DNA from: Pseudomonadota bacterium
GTDB lineage: Bacteria > Pseudomonadota > Alphaproteobacteria > Rhizobiales > Hyphomicrobiaceae
Length of the DNA stretch: 64,000 nucleotides
Reading direction: 5' to 3'
Assembly: GCA_018242215.1 (NCBI GenBank)
Contig: JAFECG010000027.1
Location: 1-64,000 of the forward strand
Shown here: in pieces, positions 1-10,223 of the stretch
How the letters are laid out: the number at the start of each line of letters is the position of its first letter
How positions within the stretch are numbered: position 1 is the first letter of the stretch
The notes under the pieces: model-generated
Database searches by the model: none
The model's input: only the letters and a program-made list of their open reading frames with translations
Told to the model about the DNA's origin: nothing
Program-made: the position numbers and the translations under genes

Positions 1-137
1 AACCGTCAGGCTCTGTCTCACGGCGTACTTGTTCGAAAGCGTCCAGAAAACACCGTACGCATTGTTATCAAGGAACGAACGAGCTTTCGAGATGTTCAAA
101 GCGGTGTCAGAGCGATTGAACAGCAGGAAAATTCCTT

Positions 138-2294
138 ATGAGTACCGGGGCTACGCGCAAAAGCTCGACTAAGACGAGATCTCCCTCGACATCAAAAAAT
201 ACAAATTCATCCAAGACCTCGAAAACGAAAGTCGCGCGCGGCAAAGGTGATGAATTGCATCAGCTGGCGGGCGGGAACATTGCCCCGCTTACGACACAAC
301 AAGGCATACCAGTTTCCGATGACCAGAACTCCTTGAAAGCTGGGCCTCGCGGGCCGGTGCTGCTCGAAGACTTTGCCTTCCGGGAAAAGATCTTCCATTT
401 CGATCACGAGCGCATTCCCGAGCGGGTGGTACACGCACGAGGCTATGGGGCACACGGTTATTTCCAGTTAACTAAGTCTCTCGCCCACGTAACACGCGCG
501 AACATCTTTCAACGCGTCGGAGAGAAAACGGAAGCATTTGTACGCTTCTCAACAGTCGCGGGCAGTAAAGGCTCATTTGATCTCGCCCGTGATGTCCGGG
601 GCTTCGCAGTGAAGCTCTATACGAAAGAGGGGAACTGGGATCTCGTAGGAAACAATATTCCGGTCTTCTTCATCCAGGACGCCATCAAATTTCCGGACGT
701 CATCCACGCGGTCAAGCCCGAGCCAGATCGGGAATTTCCGCAGGCCCAGTCGGCGCACGATAATTTCTGGGATTTTATCTCTCTGACGCCGGAGAGCATG
801 CACATGATCATGTGGATCATGTCGGACCGGGCCATACCCCGATCATTCCGCTTTATGGAGGGTTTCGGAGTTCACACATTTCGGTTTGTCGACGCGAAAG
901 GCAAATCGACGTTCGTAAAGTTTCATTGGAAGCCAAAGCTCGGCCTTCAATCGGTTGCGTGGAACGAAGCCGTCAAAATCAACGGTGCCGATCCCGATTT
1001 TCATCGGCGCGACCTTTGGGACGCGATATCAAGCGGCAACTTTCCGGAGTGGGATCTCGGCGTTCAGCTGTTCGACCAGAAATTCGCGGATGATTTCGAG
1101 TTCGACGTGCTCGATCCTACCAAGATCATTCCTGAGGAAGTGTTGCCCGTTCAGATCGTAGGTCGATTGGTGCTCGATCGTCTCGTCGACAATTTCTTCG
1201 CCCACACCGAACAGGTGGCGTTTTGTACGCAGAACGTCCCGCCGGGAATCGATTTCAGCAATGATCCCTTGCTGCAGGGTCGCAACTTTTCCTATCTCGA
1301 CACCCAGCTGAAACGCCTTGGAAGTCCGAACTTCACATATCTGCCCGTCAATGCGCCGCGCTGCCCCTTTGCGAACTTTCAGCAGGACGGCCACATGGCG
1401 ACGCGAAACCCCACGGGCAGAGCCAATTATGAGCCGAACAGTTGGGGCGTGGCGGGCGGCCCGCGCGAGCATCCAGATAACGGCTTCAAAAGCTTCGCGG
1501 CGTCGGATGAAGGAGAAAAGCAGCGGACGCGCCCCGAAAGCTTTGCCGATCATTACAGCCAAGCGCGGATGTTCTATCGAAGCCAAACTCCTATAGAGCA
1601 GAAGCATATTGCTGACGCGCTGGTGTTCGAACTTAGTAAAGTTGAGCATCTTCACATCCGGAAGCGAATGGTCTCGCATCTTCCGAATATTGATAGCACC
1701 TTGGCAGCTCAAGTCGCGAAGGGTCTCGGCATCGATGTTCCCGAACAGGCTGAGGCCCTGATCCCACCTATGGACGTCCCAACTTCAGAAGCATTGAGCA
1801 TCATTCTGCGTGGTCCGAAAAGCTTCAAGGGGCGCAAGCTTGGGATTTTTGCCTCGGATGGCGCAGACGCGCGCCTCGTCGCGAGCTTGATTTCGACCTT
1901 CGAAAAAGAAGGGGCGACCTGCGAGATCGTTGCGCCGAAGATAGCGGGCGTAATACTCTCTGACGGTCGGCAACTGGTCGCAAAGCAGAAAATAGATGGC
2001 GGTCCATCGGTACTCTACGACGCCGTAGCGCTGATTTTTTCCGAAGAACAAGCGAACGTTCTCGCCAAGGATGCCGTCTCGAAGGACTTTCTGCGGGATG
2101 CCTTTGCTCATTGCAAGTTTGTCGCTTATTCGCCCCGTGTGCAGTCGTTCATTGCTGCTGCTGGACTTTCGGATGAGCTTGACGAGGGTTGCTTTGAGAT
2201 TTCGTCATCCCAGACTGTCTCGAGTTTTCTGAAGGCCTGCCGGGAATTGCGGTACTGGCGCCGAGAGCCATCGGTTGATTTCGATGCCCAATAG
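138..2294 (+). CDS. katE: Large-subunit (HPII-type) heme catalase
   Basis: Cytoplasmic hydroperoxidase that dismutates H2O2 to water and oxygen. The 718-residue length and two-part architecture fit clade 2 catalases: a catalase core at about residues 70-560 followed by a DJ-1/PfpI-like C-terminal domain starting near [13 protein letters not shown]. The distal His is in VVHARG (H99), the distal Asn in GNNIPVFF (N172), and the proximal heme Tyr in [10 protein letters not shown] (Y386). Their spacing matches E. coli HPII. The first 50 residues are a low-complexity Ser/Thr/Lys-rich tail. An AGGAAAA sequence precedes the ATG. It is convergent with the cheB-like gene downstream. Two smaller catalase-fold proteins occur elsewhere in the window. 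Confidence 0.96.
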   Translation: MSTGATRKSSTKTRSPSTSKNTNSSKTSKTKVARGKGDELHQLAGGNIAPLTTQQGIPVSDDQNSLKAGPRGPVLLEDFAFREKIFHFDHERIPERVVHARGYGAHGYFQLTKSLAHVTRANIFQRVGEKTEAFVRFSTVAGSKGSFDLARDVRGFAVKLYTKEGNWDLVGNNIPVFFIQDAIKFPDVIHAVKPEPDREFPQAQSAHDNFWDFISLTPESMHMIMWIMSDRAIPRSFRFMEGFGVHTFRFVDAKGKSTFVKFHWKPKLGLQSVAWNEAVKINGADPDFHRRDLWDAISSGNFPEWDLGVQLFDQKFADDFEFDVLDPTKIIPEEVLPVQIVGRLVLDRLVDNFFAHTEQVAFCTQNVPPGIDFSNDPLLQGRNFSYLDTQLKRLGSPNFTYLPVNAPRCPFANFQQDGHMATRNPTGRANYEPNSWGVAGGPREHPDNGFKSFAASDEGEKQRTRPESFADHYSQARMFYRSQTPIEQKHIADALVFELSKVEHLHIRKRMVSHLPNIDSTLAAQVAKGLGIDVPEQAEALIPPMDVPTSEALSIILRGPKSFKGRKLGIFASDGADARLVASLISTFEKEGATCEIVAPKIAGVILSDGRQLVAKQKIDGGPSVLYDAVALIFSEEQANVLAKDAVSKDFLRDAFAHCKFVAYSPRVQSFIAAAGLSDELDEGCFEISSSQTVSSFLKACRELRYWRREPSVDFDAQ

Positions 2295-2319
2295 CCCATG
2301 GCGGCGAACTCACGGCCAT

Positions 2320-3351
2320 TCATTGTGTATTGGAAGCGACGGCCTGGATAACAGGTTGCGCGTAACCTTCGTCGGTGGTTCTCTGAATCTGTTCCGCGCG
2401 CGCTAGCATGGCTTTCGCTTGATCGCGATAGTAGCCAGCAGTCACGGGATCCACTTCCTCCCAGTGCTCGGCAATATGATCGAACAGCATCGCTTCCTCA
2501 TGAAGCGAACGAACGGCGCCCCATATTGCTTGCTCGGTCGTCTCCCGTAGCTCCGAGAGTAATGTTTCCGCAGTATACGCGTGGCCGGTGTGGCAGCGAA
2601 AGCGAACAGGATTATCTCCCCTGATGCGCATCAAGGCGCCGTGGCATTCAGGGCAAGTGAAAATCGAAGGCGTTCCAAATTCCCTGATCGCAAATCCTTC
2701 CGACGACTTGCCTGCGATCGCAACCTCGCGTTCGATCTGCTTTCGCTCTTGTTTTTCGACAGCCATGAGCTTTCTTTCGGGTTCTTCGTGGGCGAGTTCG
2801 GAAATGCGGAATGCGATTTCGGACGCCGGCAAGCAGTAGTCGATCGTCGCGTTGCGCATTGCGCTCATCGGCATGGAATCGACGATCGAGTCGGCAGGAT
2901 CCTGCACAATCGCGGTGCCGCCGCACATTTTTATAGAGCGTAATCCCGCGGCGCCGTCGTCGAGACCTCCCGATAGAACGATACCGACGGCCCGCGCTCC
3001 AAAACTCAGCGCTACGGACCGGAACAGGGGGTCAATCGCGGGACGGCTGCGGTTTTCGCGGGGGCCCCGCGGCGTCGCGATCTTGCCGCCCTTATTGACG
3101 ATGAGATGTCGGTCCGGTCTGGCGACATAGATGTGACCACCCTGCATGAGGGAGCCGTCGACAGCGTTCGTCGCCGGGAGAGGCCCATTCCTCGCCAAGA
3201 TCTCCGGCAGATACCCGGGACTGTCGGGAGAAATGTGAACGACGATCAGGATCGGCGCCGGCAGACCTGAAGGCAGATCTTGAACGATCGCCAGGAGAGC
3301 CTCGATGCCGCCTGCGGATGCACCGATTGCGAAAACTCTGGGATAGGGCAC
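2320..3351 (-). CDS. cheB: CheB-type protein-glutamate methylesterase with C-terminal zinc-ribbon-like region
   Basis: 343 residues with a CheB catalytic domain at about 1-190 and no receiver domain. GASAGG holds the catalytic Ser, VVHISPD the His, and LSGGLDDGAAGL the Asp. The C-terminal part has CPECHG and a later RCHTGHAY, a Cys/His pattern suggesting metal binding, followed by a helical tail. The start is GTG with AGGAGC upstream. It lies just downstream of a CheB-CheR-kinase hybrid on the same strand, so the pair probably belongs to one sensory pathway. Without a receiver domain it is unlikely to be activated by CheA phosphorylation in the usual way. Confidence 0.9.
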   Translation of the reverse strand: MPYPRVFAIGASAGGIEALLAIVQDLPSGLPAPILIVVHISPDSPGYLPEILARNGPLPATNAVDGSLMQGGHIYVARPDRHLIVNKGGKIATPRGPRENRSRPAIDPLFRSVALSFGARAVGIVLSGGLDDGAAGLRSIKMCGGTAIVQDPADSIVDSMPMSAMRNATIDYCLPASEIAFRISELAHEEPERKLMAVEKQERKQIEREVAIAGKSSEGFAIREFGTPSIFTCPECHGALMRIRGDNPVRFRCHTGHAYTAETLLSELRETTEQAIWGAVRSLHEEAMLFDHIAEHWEEVDPVTAGYYRDQAKAMLARAEQIQRTTDEGYAQPVIQAVASNTQ

Positions 3352-3434
3352 CGCGCTGCTCCTACGATCTGCGCCTGTAGCATCAACGTAGAAGCGGGCA
3401 AAAGGCTCCCGGGCGCTGTCTCATCGAAACTTCG

Positions 3435-6400
3435 CTATTCAAGCGAACAATCGATCGTGCAGATCAATCCTGTGGGACGAAAATCGCGGCTAACCTCCGC
3501 TTTCGGCAGGCCTCTTTCCAGAAGAGAGCTGCCGAATCCCCTTTTTGTGGGCTTTGCCACCTTTGGGCCGCCGCTTTCTCTCCAGACCAGTTGCAGGAAT
3601 GGCTTTCCGTTCTTCTCGCTTTTCGCCCAGGAAAGTTCGACGTTTCCCTCTTTGGTGCTCAACGCCCCGTACTTCGCCGCATTCGTCTCCAATTCGTGGA
3701 GAGCAAGACCCAACGGAGTCGCAAGTTCTCCCGGGATTTCCACGGCAGGTCCTGACAACTGAATTCTGTCGGTCATCCCCGCGAGTTGGCCCGATATCAG
3801 CTTTTCGAGTCCCACGGTCTGCCAATCATTCTGGACGAGCAAGTCGTGCGAGATCGCGAGTGCGCGCAAGCGAGAATTGAGAGAGTCACGGGCCTCCGAA
3901 CTTGCGCCGCTATCGCGTAGGCTTTGTTCGGCAATAGCCTGAACGACAGCATAGATATTTTTAAACCGATGGGAAAGCTCGCTGAGCAGGAGGCGCTGAC
4001 GGGCCTGCCAACGCTCCTCCATTCGGCGTTGCTCAGTAATGTCGACGAACGTAACGACTACGCCTTCGATTCTGTCGTCCAGCGTGCGATATGGTCTTAT
4101 GCGCAAAAGGAACCAGCGCTGATCCGTACTCTCGATCGTTTTTTCGATGGCGGTCAAATCTGCAAGCACGCGCTTCGCGTCCCGCGTCAGATCATCATAT
4201 TTTAGCCGATGTGTGAAATCCGAGATCGGGCGGCCCTCGTCTCCGGCAACCACGTTGAAAATCTGTGCAAGGCGAGGCGTAAACCGATTGATACGCATCT
4301 CGGGATCGAGAAAAAGCGTGGCCAGGTCTGTCGCGGCCATCAAATTCTGAAGATCGTTGTGCGCGCGCGACACACTCTCAAGCTTCATCTTGAGCTCATT
4401 ATTGAGCGTCTGAAGCTCTTCATTGATCGACTGCAATTCCTCCTTACTCGTCTCGAGCTCCTCGGACGTTGAGCGGTACTCTTCGTTCATGGACTGCAGC
4501 TCTTCGTTCGAAGCACGCAGCTCTTCAGTCACGGCCTCATACTGATCGCGGCTGGCTCGAAGATGCTCTCGGGTCGCGAGCAATTCCTCTCGTAACTGCG
4601 TCACCACGGTGCTCGACGCGGCATCATCAGTGAGGTTCGTGTCTAGGGTTCGCTCGGCAGGGCCCCCTTCGAGAAATAGCACAAGCGCTGCTTTAGTTTG
4701 GTTCTCCCTCAATACTGGCCGCACCTGCAGACCGACGTTGTGAACATCACCATTGAAGCGAACGGGAATAGGGATGGTGAGCGTGGATTGATTTTGCTCG
4801 AAGGCGCGATGCAGGCCGGCGCGAAGATCAAGTCGAAGTTCGGGCCTGACGATATCAGGTGCTTCGCTCGTGATAGGGCCACCGGAGTGAAGCAGAAATC
4901 GCCCCGCTGTTTCCGACAGCGTCACGACTTGATGTGCTTCGTCAACAAGCATGCTCGGAGGAGCAGCTTCTTCGAGCGCTTGTCGGTGCATGGACATATC
5001 GCTGCTGTTGGGCGGCCGACGCAAAGCCGGGCGCAATGGCGGCTCAGGGATTGTAGGTCCGGTCACGATGCGAGGCAGAGGCGGAAGTTTGTCGCGTGGT
5101 CGCTCCAGCGCCTGATAAACCCGCGCGTCGCGGTCGACAACGCGAAACAGCGTATTGCCGTCGATTGTCTCTGAAGAGCCAAGAAAAAGATACCCGCCCG
5201 GACGTAACGCGTAGTGGAACGTCGATGCGACTTGCTGCTGAAGATCGCGGTCAAGATAGATTAAAAGATTGCGGCAGGAGATGAGATCGATATGCGAGAA
5301 CGGGGGATCGCGAAGTAGGCTGTGAGCGGCAAAGACCACAAGATCACGAACCTCGCGTTTGATGCGGTAGTGCTCGCCTTCTCGGGTAAAAAATCGCTGC
5401 AGCCGCTGCTCGGATACATCGGATTTGATCGAGAGCGGATAACACGCCTCCCGTGCGGTCGCGAGCGCAGTAGAATCAAGATCGGATGCAAAGAGCTGAA
5501 TCTCCGGCTTCACTTCCTGTCGAGCAGCTTCTTCGAGAATGAGAATACCGAGAGAAAAGACCTCTTCTCCTGTCGCACAGCCTGGCACCCAAATGCGCAT
5601 CACCGAATCAGGGTCTCTATTGGCAAAGAGCTTGGGGATGATAAACTCCGCCAGATACTCAAAAGCGGGGGGGTCACGAAAGAAGCTTGTCACCGAAATT
5701 AAGAGGTCGGCGAACAATGCCTGGATCTCTTCCGGTTCGGCGCGAAGATGCGCAGCGTAATCTTCGAGATTGTCCGTGCGCGTCACCTGCATGCGCCGGG
5801 CAAGCCGTCGAATGACGGTCGGTCGTTTGTAGTTGGAAAAGTCGTGCCCCGTCTTCAGCCGCAGAAAACCAAGGATGCGTCGCAAGGCATCATCGTTGTT
5901 GCCCGCAATTTGCTCAGCCTGCAACTGCTCCTTTTTGCGGACCAACTCCGTCATGCGCGAGGCGATGTCGCGAACCGGCAAAACGAGATCTGCTACGCCG
6001 CTAGCGATGGCGGCACGCGGCATCGAGGGGAAGGCAGCCTCGGCGGGGTCTTGCACGAGAACAAGGCCGCCGTTTTCCTTGATGTCCTTTACGCCGTTGG
6101 AGCCGTCTGATCCGGCTCCCGACATGATGATCGCGAATCCATCGCCATGTTGCTTCGCGAGCGACCGGAAAAACTGATCGACCGGCGCGCGTTGCCCCCG
6201 AGGCTCATCGAACGGCGCGGTCGAAATTTGCTCCGCGGATATGAGCAGCCTTCGGTTCGGCGGAATAACGTAGACGTTATTGGCGGCGATCGTCGTCGCG
6301 TCCCCAACTTCCCTCACCGGCATGCTCGTGCATAACGACAGAATTCGAGACAATTCGCTTTGGTGTTCTGGATCAAGATGAAGAATGACGACGTAAGCTG

Positions 6401-6533
6401 CGCCGGTTTCCGGAGGAAGGGCCTTGAAGAATGCTTGCAAGGCAACGATACCGCCGGCCGAAGCCCCGATGCCCGCCACAGGGACCAGACTGCTGAGTGA
6501 AGGGCCTGATGGAGGATGATCATCTGGAGTCAT
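3435..6533 (-). CDS. CheB-CheR-PAS-HWE hybrid histidine kinase
   Basis: A 1032-residue multidomain sensor. In order: CheB-like esterase (GIGASAGG near residue 22, MSGAGSDGSNG later), CheR methyltransferase (N-terminal all-alpha region, then WVPGCATGEE and SCRNLLIYLD), a long heptad-rich coiled coil full of EEL/ELQS repeats, a PAS domain (ATLFLDPEMRINRFTP), and a kinase module of the HisKA_2/HWE group with SELSHRFKN (His about 855) and LHELETNAAKYG (Asn box about 950). No transmembrane segment is visible, so it should be cytoplasmic. The combination is known in Rhizobiales and is usually linked to stress or light responses rather than to motility. It is transcribed toward the separate CheB gene. 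Confidence 0.93.
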   Translation of the reverse strand: MTPDDHPPSGPSLSSLVPVAGIGASAGGIVALQAFFKALPPETGAAYVVILHLDPEHQSELSRILSLCTSMPVREVGDATTIAANNVYVIPPNRRLLISAEQISTAPFDEPRGQRAPVDQFFRSLAKQHGDGFAIIMSGAGSDGSNGVKDIKENGGLVLVQDPAEAAFPSMPRAAIASGVADLVLPVRDIASRMTELVRKKEQLQAEQIAGNNDDALRRILGFLRLKTGHDFSNYKRPTVIRRLARRMQVTRTDNLEDYAAHLRAEPEEIQALFADLLISVTSFFRDPPAFEYLAEFIIPKLFANRDPDSVMRIWVPGCATGEEVFSLGILILEEAARQEVKPEIQLFASDLDSTALATAREACYPLSIKSDVSEQRLQRFFTREGEHYRIKREVRDLVVFAAHSLLRDPPFSHIDLISCRNLLIYLDRDLQQQVASTFHYALRPGGYLFLGSSETIDGNTLFRVVDRDARVYQALERPRDKLPPLPRIVTGPTIPEPPLRPALRRPPNSSDMSMHRQALEEAAPPSMLVDEAHQVVTLSETAGRFLLHSGGPITSEAPDIVRPELRLDLRAGLHRAFEQNQSTLTIPIPVRFNGDVHNVGLQVRPVLRENQTKAALVLFLEGGPAERTLDTNLTDDAASSTVVTQLREELLATREHLRASRDQYEAVTEELRASNEELQSMNEEYRSTSEELETSKEELQSINEELQTLNNELKMKLESVSRAHNDLQNLMAATDLATLFLDPEMRINRFTPRLAQIFNVVAGDEGRPISDFTHRLKYDDLTRDAKRVLADLTAIEKTIESTDQRWFLLRIRPYRTLDDRIEGVVVTFVDITEQRRMEERWQARQRLLLSELSHRFKNIYAVVQAIAEQSLRDSGASSEARDSLNSRLRALAISHDLLVQNDWQTVGLEKLISGQLAGMTDRIQLSGPAVEIPGELATPLGLALHELETNAAKYGALSTKEGNVELSWAKSEKNGKPFLQLVWRESGGPKVAKPTKRGFGSSLLERGLPKAEVSRDFRPTGLICTIDCSLE

Positions 6534-6604
6534 TTTTCAGGCCATGTAGATCTGATTGATTCGGTAGCAGCCTAATTATAGCCTCCTGCCATGTAAAAGG
6601 CCTT

Positions 6605-7336
6605 TTACTCCTCGGCACTTGTTGGAAAAAGACGGGCGAGTTCGCGCTCCGCAACCCCATACAACCCATCGCAGCATTGTTCGAGGCCTTCGCGATTGAC
6701 GATCGTGATCTGCCCTCGCGAGTTCGATATCAGGCTCTGAGATTCGAGGCCGTGGAGAGCGATCGTTACCCCTGCGCGTCGGACGCCGAGCATGAGCGCG
6801 AGAAACTCATGAGTGAGACGCAGTTCATCTCCCGGCATGCGATCGTGTGCCATAAGCAGCCATCGCGCCAATCTTTGATCCAGCCTTCCCCTCGCGTTCG
6901 CGAGGGCCGTATTTGCCGCCTGGATGAGGAAAGCATAAACATGCTTGAGGAACGACTCACGAAGTGTCGGGCTCTCACTCATAAGCTGGCTGAGATGTCC
7001 TGTCGGGACGGAGCGGCCGTCGCCCTCTATTTGGACGAAAATATTTGTTGCCGCCGTTTCGGTGCCGAGAATAAGGGGGAGGCCCGTCATTCCTTCCCAG
7101 CCGATAACGCCAGCCTCGGCCTCGTGGCGTTTGTTTCGGCTGACGGCAATGACCGACAGTAACCCTCGGTAGGGAAAAAAAATCTTTTCGATTTTTTTAT
7201 TTGCAGGCTCGATGCAGTCGCGAGTGCGGAATCGCGTTGGTTCCAGATAGGGCTCGAGACGTTCGTAGTCTGATTGACTGAGGCTGGAAAGGACCCAATT
7301 TCCACGGGCATTGTGAGAAGGGGGAAGCAACACCAT
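6605..7336 (-). CDS. Crp/Fnr family transcriptional regulator
   Basis: 243 residues. An N-terminal cyclic-nucleotide-binding-like fold (about 20-125) is followed by a Crp-type winged helix at about 150-225 (LTHEFLALMLGVRRAGVT is the recognition region). There is no FNR-type cluster of N-terminal cysteines, so direct Fe-S oxygen sensing is unlikely. The ligand is unknown. It lies upstream of the CheB-CheR kinase on the same strand, about 70 bp away, and may form a stress regulon with it. A short inverted repeat lies upstream of its start and could be an autoregulatory site. Confidence 0.88.
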   Translation of the reverse strand: MVLLPPSHNARGNWVLSSLSQSDYERLEPYLEPTRFRTRDCIEPANKKIEKIFFPYRGLLSVIAVSRNKRHEAEAGVIGWEGMTGLPLILGTETAATNIFVQIEGDGRSVPTGHLSQLMSESPTLRESFLKHVYAFLIQAANTALANARGRLDQRLARWLLMAHDRMPGDELRLTHEFLALMLGVRRAGVTIALHGLESQSLISNSRGQITIVNREGLEQCCDGLYGVAERELARLFPTSAEE

Positions 7337-7371
7337 TTGAAACCCCTCGGAGCCGGATTGGTCTGAACATA

Positions 7372-7390
7372 TACCAGGTACTATATGGTA
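7372..7390. promoter_or_regulatory. Short inverted repeat upstream of Crp/Fnr gene
   Basis: TACCA (7372-7376) and TGGTA (7386-7390) form a 5-bp dyad with a 9-bp spacer, 36 bp upstream of the Crp/Fnr start. The size resembles a Crp-family operator, but the arms are short and no footprint or consensus supports it. Confidence 0.25.
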
Positions 7391-7396
7391 CGGTTC

Positions 7397-7416
7397 CCGC
7401 TCCGCTCCGCTCCGCT
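7397..7416. repeat. Pentanucleotide tandem repeat (CCGCT)x4
   Basis: Four perfect CCGCT copies lie in the intergenic region between the divergent Crp/Fnr gene and the DUF6894 gene. Length variation here would change promoter spacing. Confidence 0.8.
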
Positions 7417-7488
7417 CAAATAAAAGACCGTTTGGAAACGCACAGTGTCCCTTGTTCCCCTTCCGGACTGTATCGGACAGAATTCGTC

Positions 7489-7893
7489 ATGCTTTACTTT
7501 TTTGACGCAGTGTTGGGTCTCGATCGGATTCGCGATCCAGAAGGCAGCGAGTTTCCCGACGTCGAGGCTGCGATGGCCGAGGCGGGGAAAACCGCCGCAG
7601 AAATTTCTATCGAGGAATTGCGCCGGGGCAGTCGCGTGGGCGCGGATTGGCGAATAGAAATTTTGGATACGTCCCGTTCGGTCTTGGCTTCTGTGCTTTT
7701 TTATGAGGTTCTTCTTGAGCCCGTCGCCGACATGCACATCGCGCGGATGATGCGGCGTCACTTCCTTGGCTCTCCGGATCTGTTACCGGCGTATCAGCGC
7801 TCGCGCGCGGCGCTTGAGGATTCCCGTGCAATCGCCGAGAACGTGCGAGCCGTCTTTAGCGAGATGAAGCAGCGGCTGGACGCGCTCTCGTAA
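7489..7893 (+). CDS. DUF6894-like protein
   Basis: 134 residues beginning MLYFFDAV. The start is chosen at this ATG because the upstream in-frame residues do not resemble the family. The pattern hydrophobic-YFF, D-x-E-G-x-x-F-P-D and A-x-x-E-A matches the small DUF6894 family that is abundant in Rhizobiales and of unknown role. Here the family domain covers about residues 1-75, and a helical, charged extension of about 55 residues follows. No membrane segment is visible. It is transcribed divergently from the Crp/Fnr regulator. Confidence 0.72.
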   Translation: MLYFFDAVLGLDRIRDPEGSEFPDVEAAMAEAGKTAAEISIEELRRGSRVGADWRIEILDTSRSVLASVLFYEVLLEPVADMHIARMMRRHFLGSPDLLPAYQRSRAALEDSRAIAENVRAVFSEMKQRLDALS

Positions 7894-8016
7894 AAAGTCT
7901 CAGTGGCGTTCTTATTCGTACATAGGTTTTTCATTCAGAAAACAAATCGCGATGTAATTGTAGCTCTTACAACGGACGCAGGTCCAATGTTCTGAATCAT
8001 ACGTAAGAGTTGCATC

Positions 8017-8310
8017 GTGGGATATTCGCTTCTTTTTCCATCTCGTCGGGATCTCTGCCAAGCCGATCACGATCTTCTTTCCGAAGCCTATGAGATTGCC
8101 TGCAACAGGCTTGTTGAAGAGCACGGTTATTCCTCCAAGCAATTGAGCATGACAATTGAGCATACCGCTTCCGCGCTCGTCCGGATGCTCGAATCCGGCC
8201 TGCGCGATGAGGATCGGTTAGGAAGACTCGCAGCTCAGCAAGTTCACGATGCGTTGCGTAAATCGCGAGCGACCAAGCTGCGCTCTTTGGAGTACGGGCG
8301 CCGCCGCTAA
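8017..8310 (+). CDS. Small helical protein of unknown function
   Basis: 97 residues, not assigned to a family. It is predicted mainly helical and charged (LLSEAYEIACNRLVEEHGYS, then a heptad-like region) and ends in Arg-rich SLEYGRRR. Similar short orphan proteins are frequent beside DUF6894 genes in Rhizobiales. Codon use resembles the neighbours and no competing frame is better. It precedes the alcohol dehydrogenase by about 150 bp. Confidence 0.5.
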   Translation: MGYSLLFPSRRDLCQADHDLLSEAYEIACNRLVEEHGYSSKQLSMTIEHTASALVRMLESGLRDEDRLGRLAAQQVHDALRKSRATKLRSLEYGRRR

Positions 8311-8462
8311 GAGCTCGGACGCTGTCCTTATCTCAAATCCTGAGAGCACCTGAATCCTGTCATTCACAACGGCGCTAAACCGTACACGCGCATTGCGGAA
8401 CAATGTGGTGCAGGGTTGGTTCACCCTCAAGATTTTTAATTTATCTCTTGAGGTACGCGGGC

Positions 8463-9638
8463 ATGAAAGCGCTGGTGTGGCATGGAAAGGAAGACATTCG
8501 TTGCGACCGCGTTTCGGATCCTGAGATTGAAGAGCCTAGAGACGCAATAATCAAGGTAACGAGCTGCGCGATTTGTGGTTCGGACCTTCATCTCTTCCAT
8601 AATTTTATCCCCGCCATGCTGCCCGGAGATATCATGGGGCACGAAATGATGGGTGAAGTTGTGGAAGTCGGATCGGGCGTGAACGGACATCTCAAAAAGG
8701 GCGACAGGATCGTCGTGCCCTTTACCATATTTTGTGGTGAGTGCGATCAGTGCAAAGCAGGCAATTATTCGGTTTGCGAACGGTCCAATCGCAAGAAAGA
8801 AATGGCCGACAAGGTGTTTGGCCATGCGACTGCCGGCCTTTTTGGTTACAGCCATCTGACGGGCGGGTATCCCGGCGGCCAAGCGGAATATCTCCGCGTG
8901 CCCTTCGCCGACACAACTCACATTAAAATTCCAGACGGATTGACGGATGAGCAGGTTCTGTTTCTCGGAGATATCTTTCCGACCGGCTGGCAGGCTGTGA
9001 AGCAGTGTGACATTCAGCCGACAGACACCGTCGCCATATGGGGATGTGGCCCTGTCGGGCAAATGGCCATTCGCAGCGCCGTCTTGCTTGGCGCCGAACA
9101 GGTCATCGCAATTGATTATCTCCCGGAAAGGCTCAGCATGGCAGAAGCTGGCGGAGCCACCACGATCAACTTCAAGCAAGAAAGTGTCATCGAGCGTCTC
9201 AATGACCTGACGGATGGCAAAGGTCCGGAGAAGTGTCTCGACGCGACGGGAATGGAAAGCCACGTCTCGTTTTCTCAGCCCGATACGATCTACGACCGCG
9301 CGAAGCAGATGGTCATGATGGAGAGCGACCGGCCACATGTCCTGCGGGAGATGATCTACGTCTGCCGGCCGGCGGGTGTGATTTCGATTCCCGGCGTCTA
9401 CAGCGGCCTTATTGATAAGATGCCGATGGGCATCGCCATGAACAAAGGCCTCACCTTCAAGATGGGCCAAACACACGTCAATCGATGGTCGGACGATCTC
9501 TTGAACCGTATTGCCGAAAATCAGATCGATCCCTCTTTCGTGATCACCCATACCGCGAGTCTCGAAGACGGACCTGAGATGTACAACGTCTTTCGCGACA
9601 AGCGCGATAGCTGCGTCAAAGTTGTTCTGAAGCCCTAG
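8463..9638 (+). CDS. Zinc-dependent alcohol dehydrogenase, formaldehyde-dehydrogenase-like
   Basis: 391 residues of the zinc medium-chain dehydrogenase family. Catalytic zinc ligands are in CAICGSDLH and GHEMMGE. The structural zinc site is CGECDQCKAGNYSVC. The Rossmann motif is WGCGPVGQMA. The start is MKALVWHGKED, typical of the family, after a longer in-frame leader lacking homology. The subfamily resembles glutathione-independent formaldehyde/alcohol dehydrogenases that carry an insertion after the second zinc site. The substrate cannot be fixed. The next gene starts within 25 bp, so they are likely co-transcribed. Confidence 0.93.
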   Translation: MKALVWHGKEDIRCDRVSDPEIEEPRDAIIKVTSCAICGSDLHLFHNFIPAMLPGDIMGHEMMGEVVEVGSGVNGHLKKGDRIVVPFTIFCGECDQCKAGNYSVCERSNRKKEMADKVFGHATAGLFGYSHLTGGYPGGQAEYLRVPFADTTHIKIPDGLTDEQVLFLGDIFPTGWQAVKQCDIQPTDTVAIWGCGPVGQMAIRSAVLLGAEQVIAIDYLPERLSMAEAGGATTINFKQESVIERLNDLTDGKGPEKCLDATGMESHVSFSQPDTIYDRAKQMVMMESDRPHVLREMIYVCRPAGVISIPGVYSGLIDKMPMGIAMNKGLTFKMGQTHVNRWSDDLLNRIAENQIDPSFVITHTASLEDGPEMYNVFRDKRDSCVKVVLKP

Positions 9639-9659
9639 TTGAATGAGCCGGATAGCGTA

Positions 9660-10223
9660 ATGAACATTCTCACCAATATCACGCGAATGCCTTCGGACCC
9701 GAAGATCATCGAAACGGGGCGGAGCAGCGCTCACCCCATCGATACGTTGAGCCGCGGTCTTGCTTGGTTCGGGATCTGCCTTGGCACTCTGGAACTCCTC
9801 GCGCCGCGAAGGATAGGCAGAGCGCTCGGAGTTGAGAGTCCGACCGCCTACGCACTGATCCGGTTTTTCGGCGCCCGGGAAATTGCCGCCGGTGTCGTGA
9901 CGTTATCGACCGAAAAGAAGCTCGGACTCTGGAGCCGTGTCGCGGGGGATGTGATGGACATCGCAGCGCTCACAGCTGCGCTCATGCCGTACAACCGGCG
10001 GCGACAAAACGTCGGACCCGCGCTCATCGCTGTCTTGGGAGTTACTGCGCTCGATCTCTTCGCTGCGGGCCAAGTTACGCAGAGATCTCGACGGAAAGGT
10101 GAGGCCAAGAACTATTCCGGCCGAACTGGCTTTCCGAACGGCACTGCGCTGAGCAGGAACCGGGCGAACATCGCAGCCTCGACACGCCAGGTTGAGCCGG
10201 CCGCCACGTCGCATCGGCACTGA
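9660..10223 (+). CDS. Small membrane protein of unknown function
   Basis: About 187 residues from the ATG. A TTG directly after the preceding stop codon would add seven residues. Segments LAWFGICLGTLELL, ALIRFFGAREIAAGVV, DVMDIAALTAALM and ALIAVLGVTALDLFAAG look like three or four membrane helices. The tail is basic and probably cytoplasmic. Such proteins often sit next to alcohol dehydrogenases and SDRs in alphaproteobacterial stress clusters. No reaction can be assigned. It lies in a probable operon between the zinc dehydrogenase and the SDR. Confidence 0.65.
   Translation: MNILTNITRMPSDPKIIETGRSSAHPIDTLSRGLAWFGICLGTLELLAPRRIGRALGVESPTAYALIRFFGAREIAAGVVTLSTEKKLGLWSRVAGDVMDIAALTAALMPYNRRRQNVGPALIAVLGVTALDLFAAGQVTQRSRRKGEAKNYSGRTGFPNGTALSRNRANIAASTRQVEPAATSHRH

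Noticed and set aside
8436-9734. 432-residue frame antisense to the zinc alcohol dehydrogenase
   Set aside because: Shadow of a highly conserved enzyme on the other strand; no family-like sequence.
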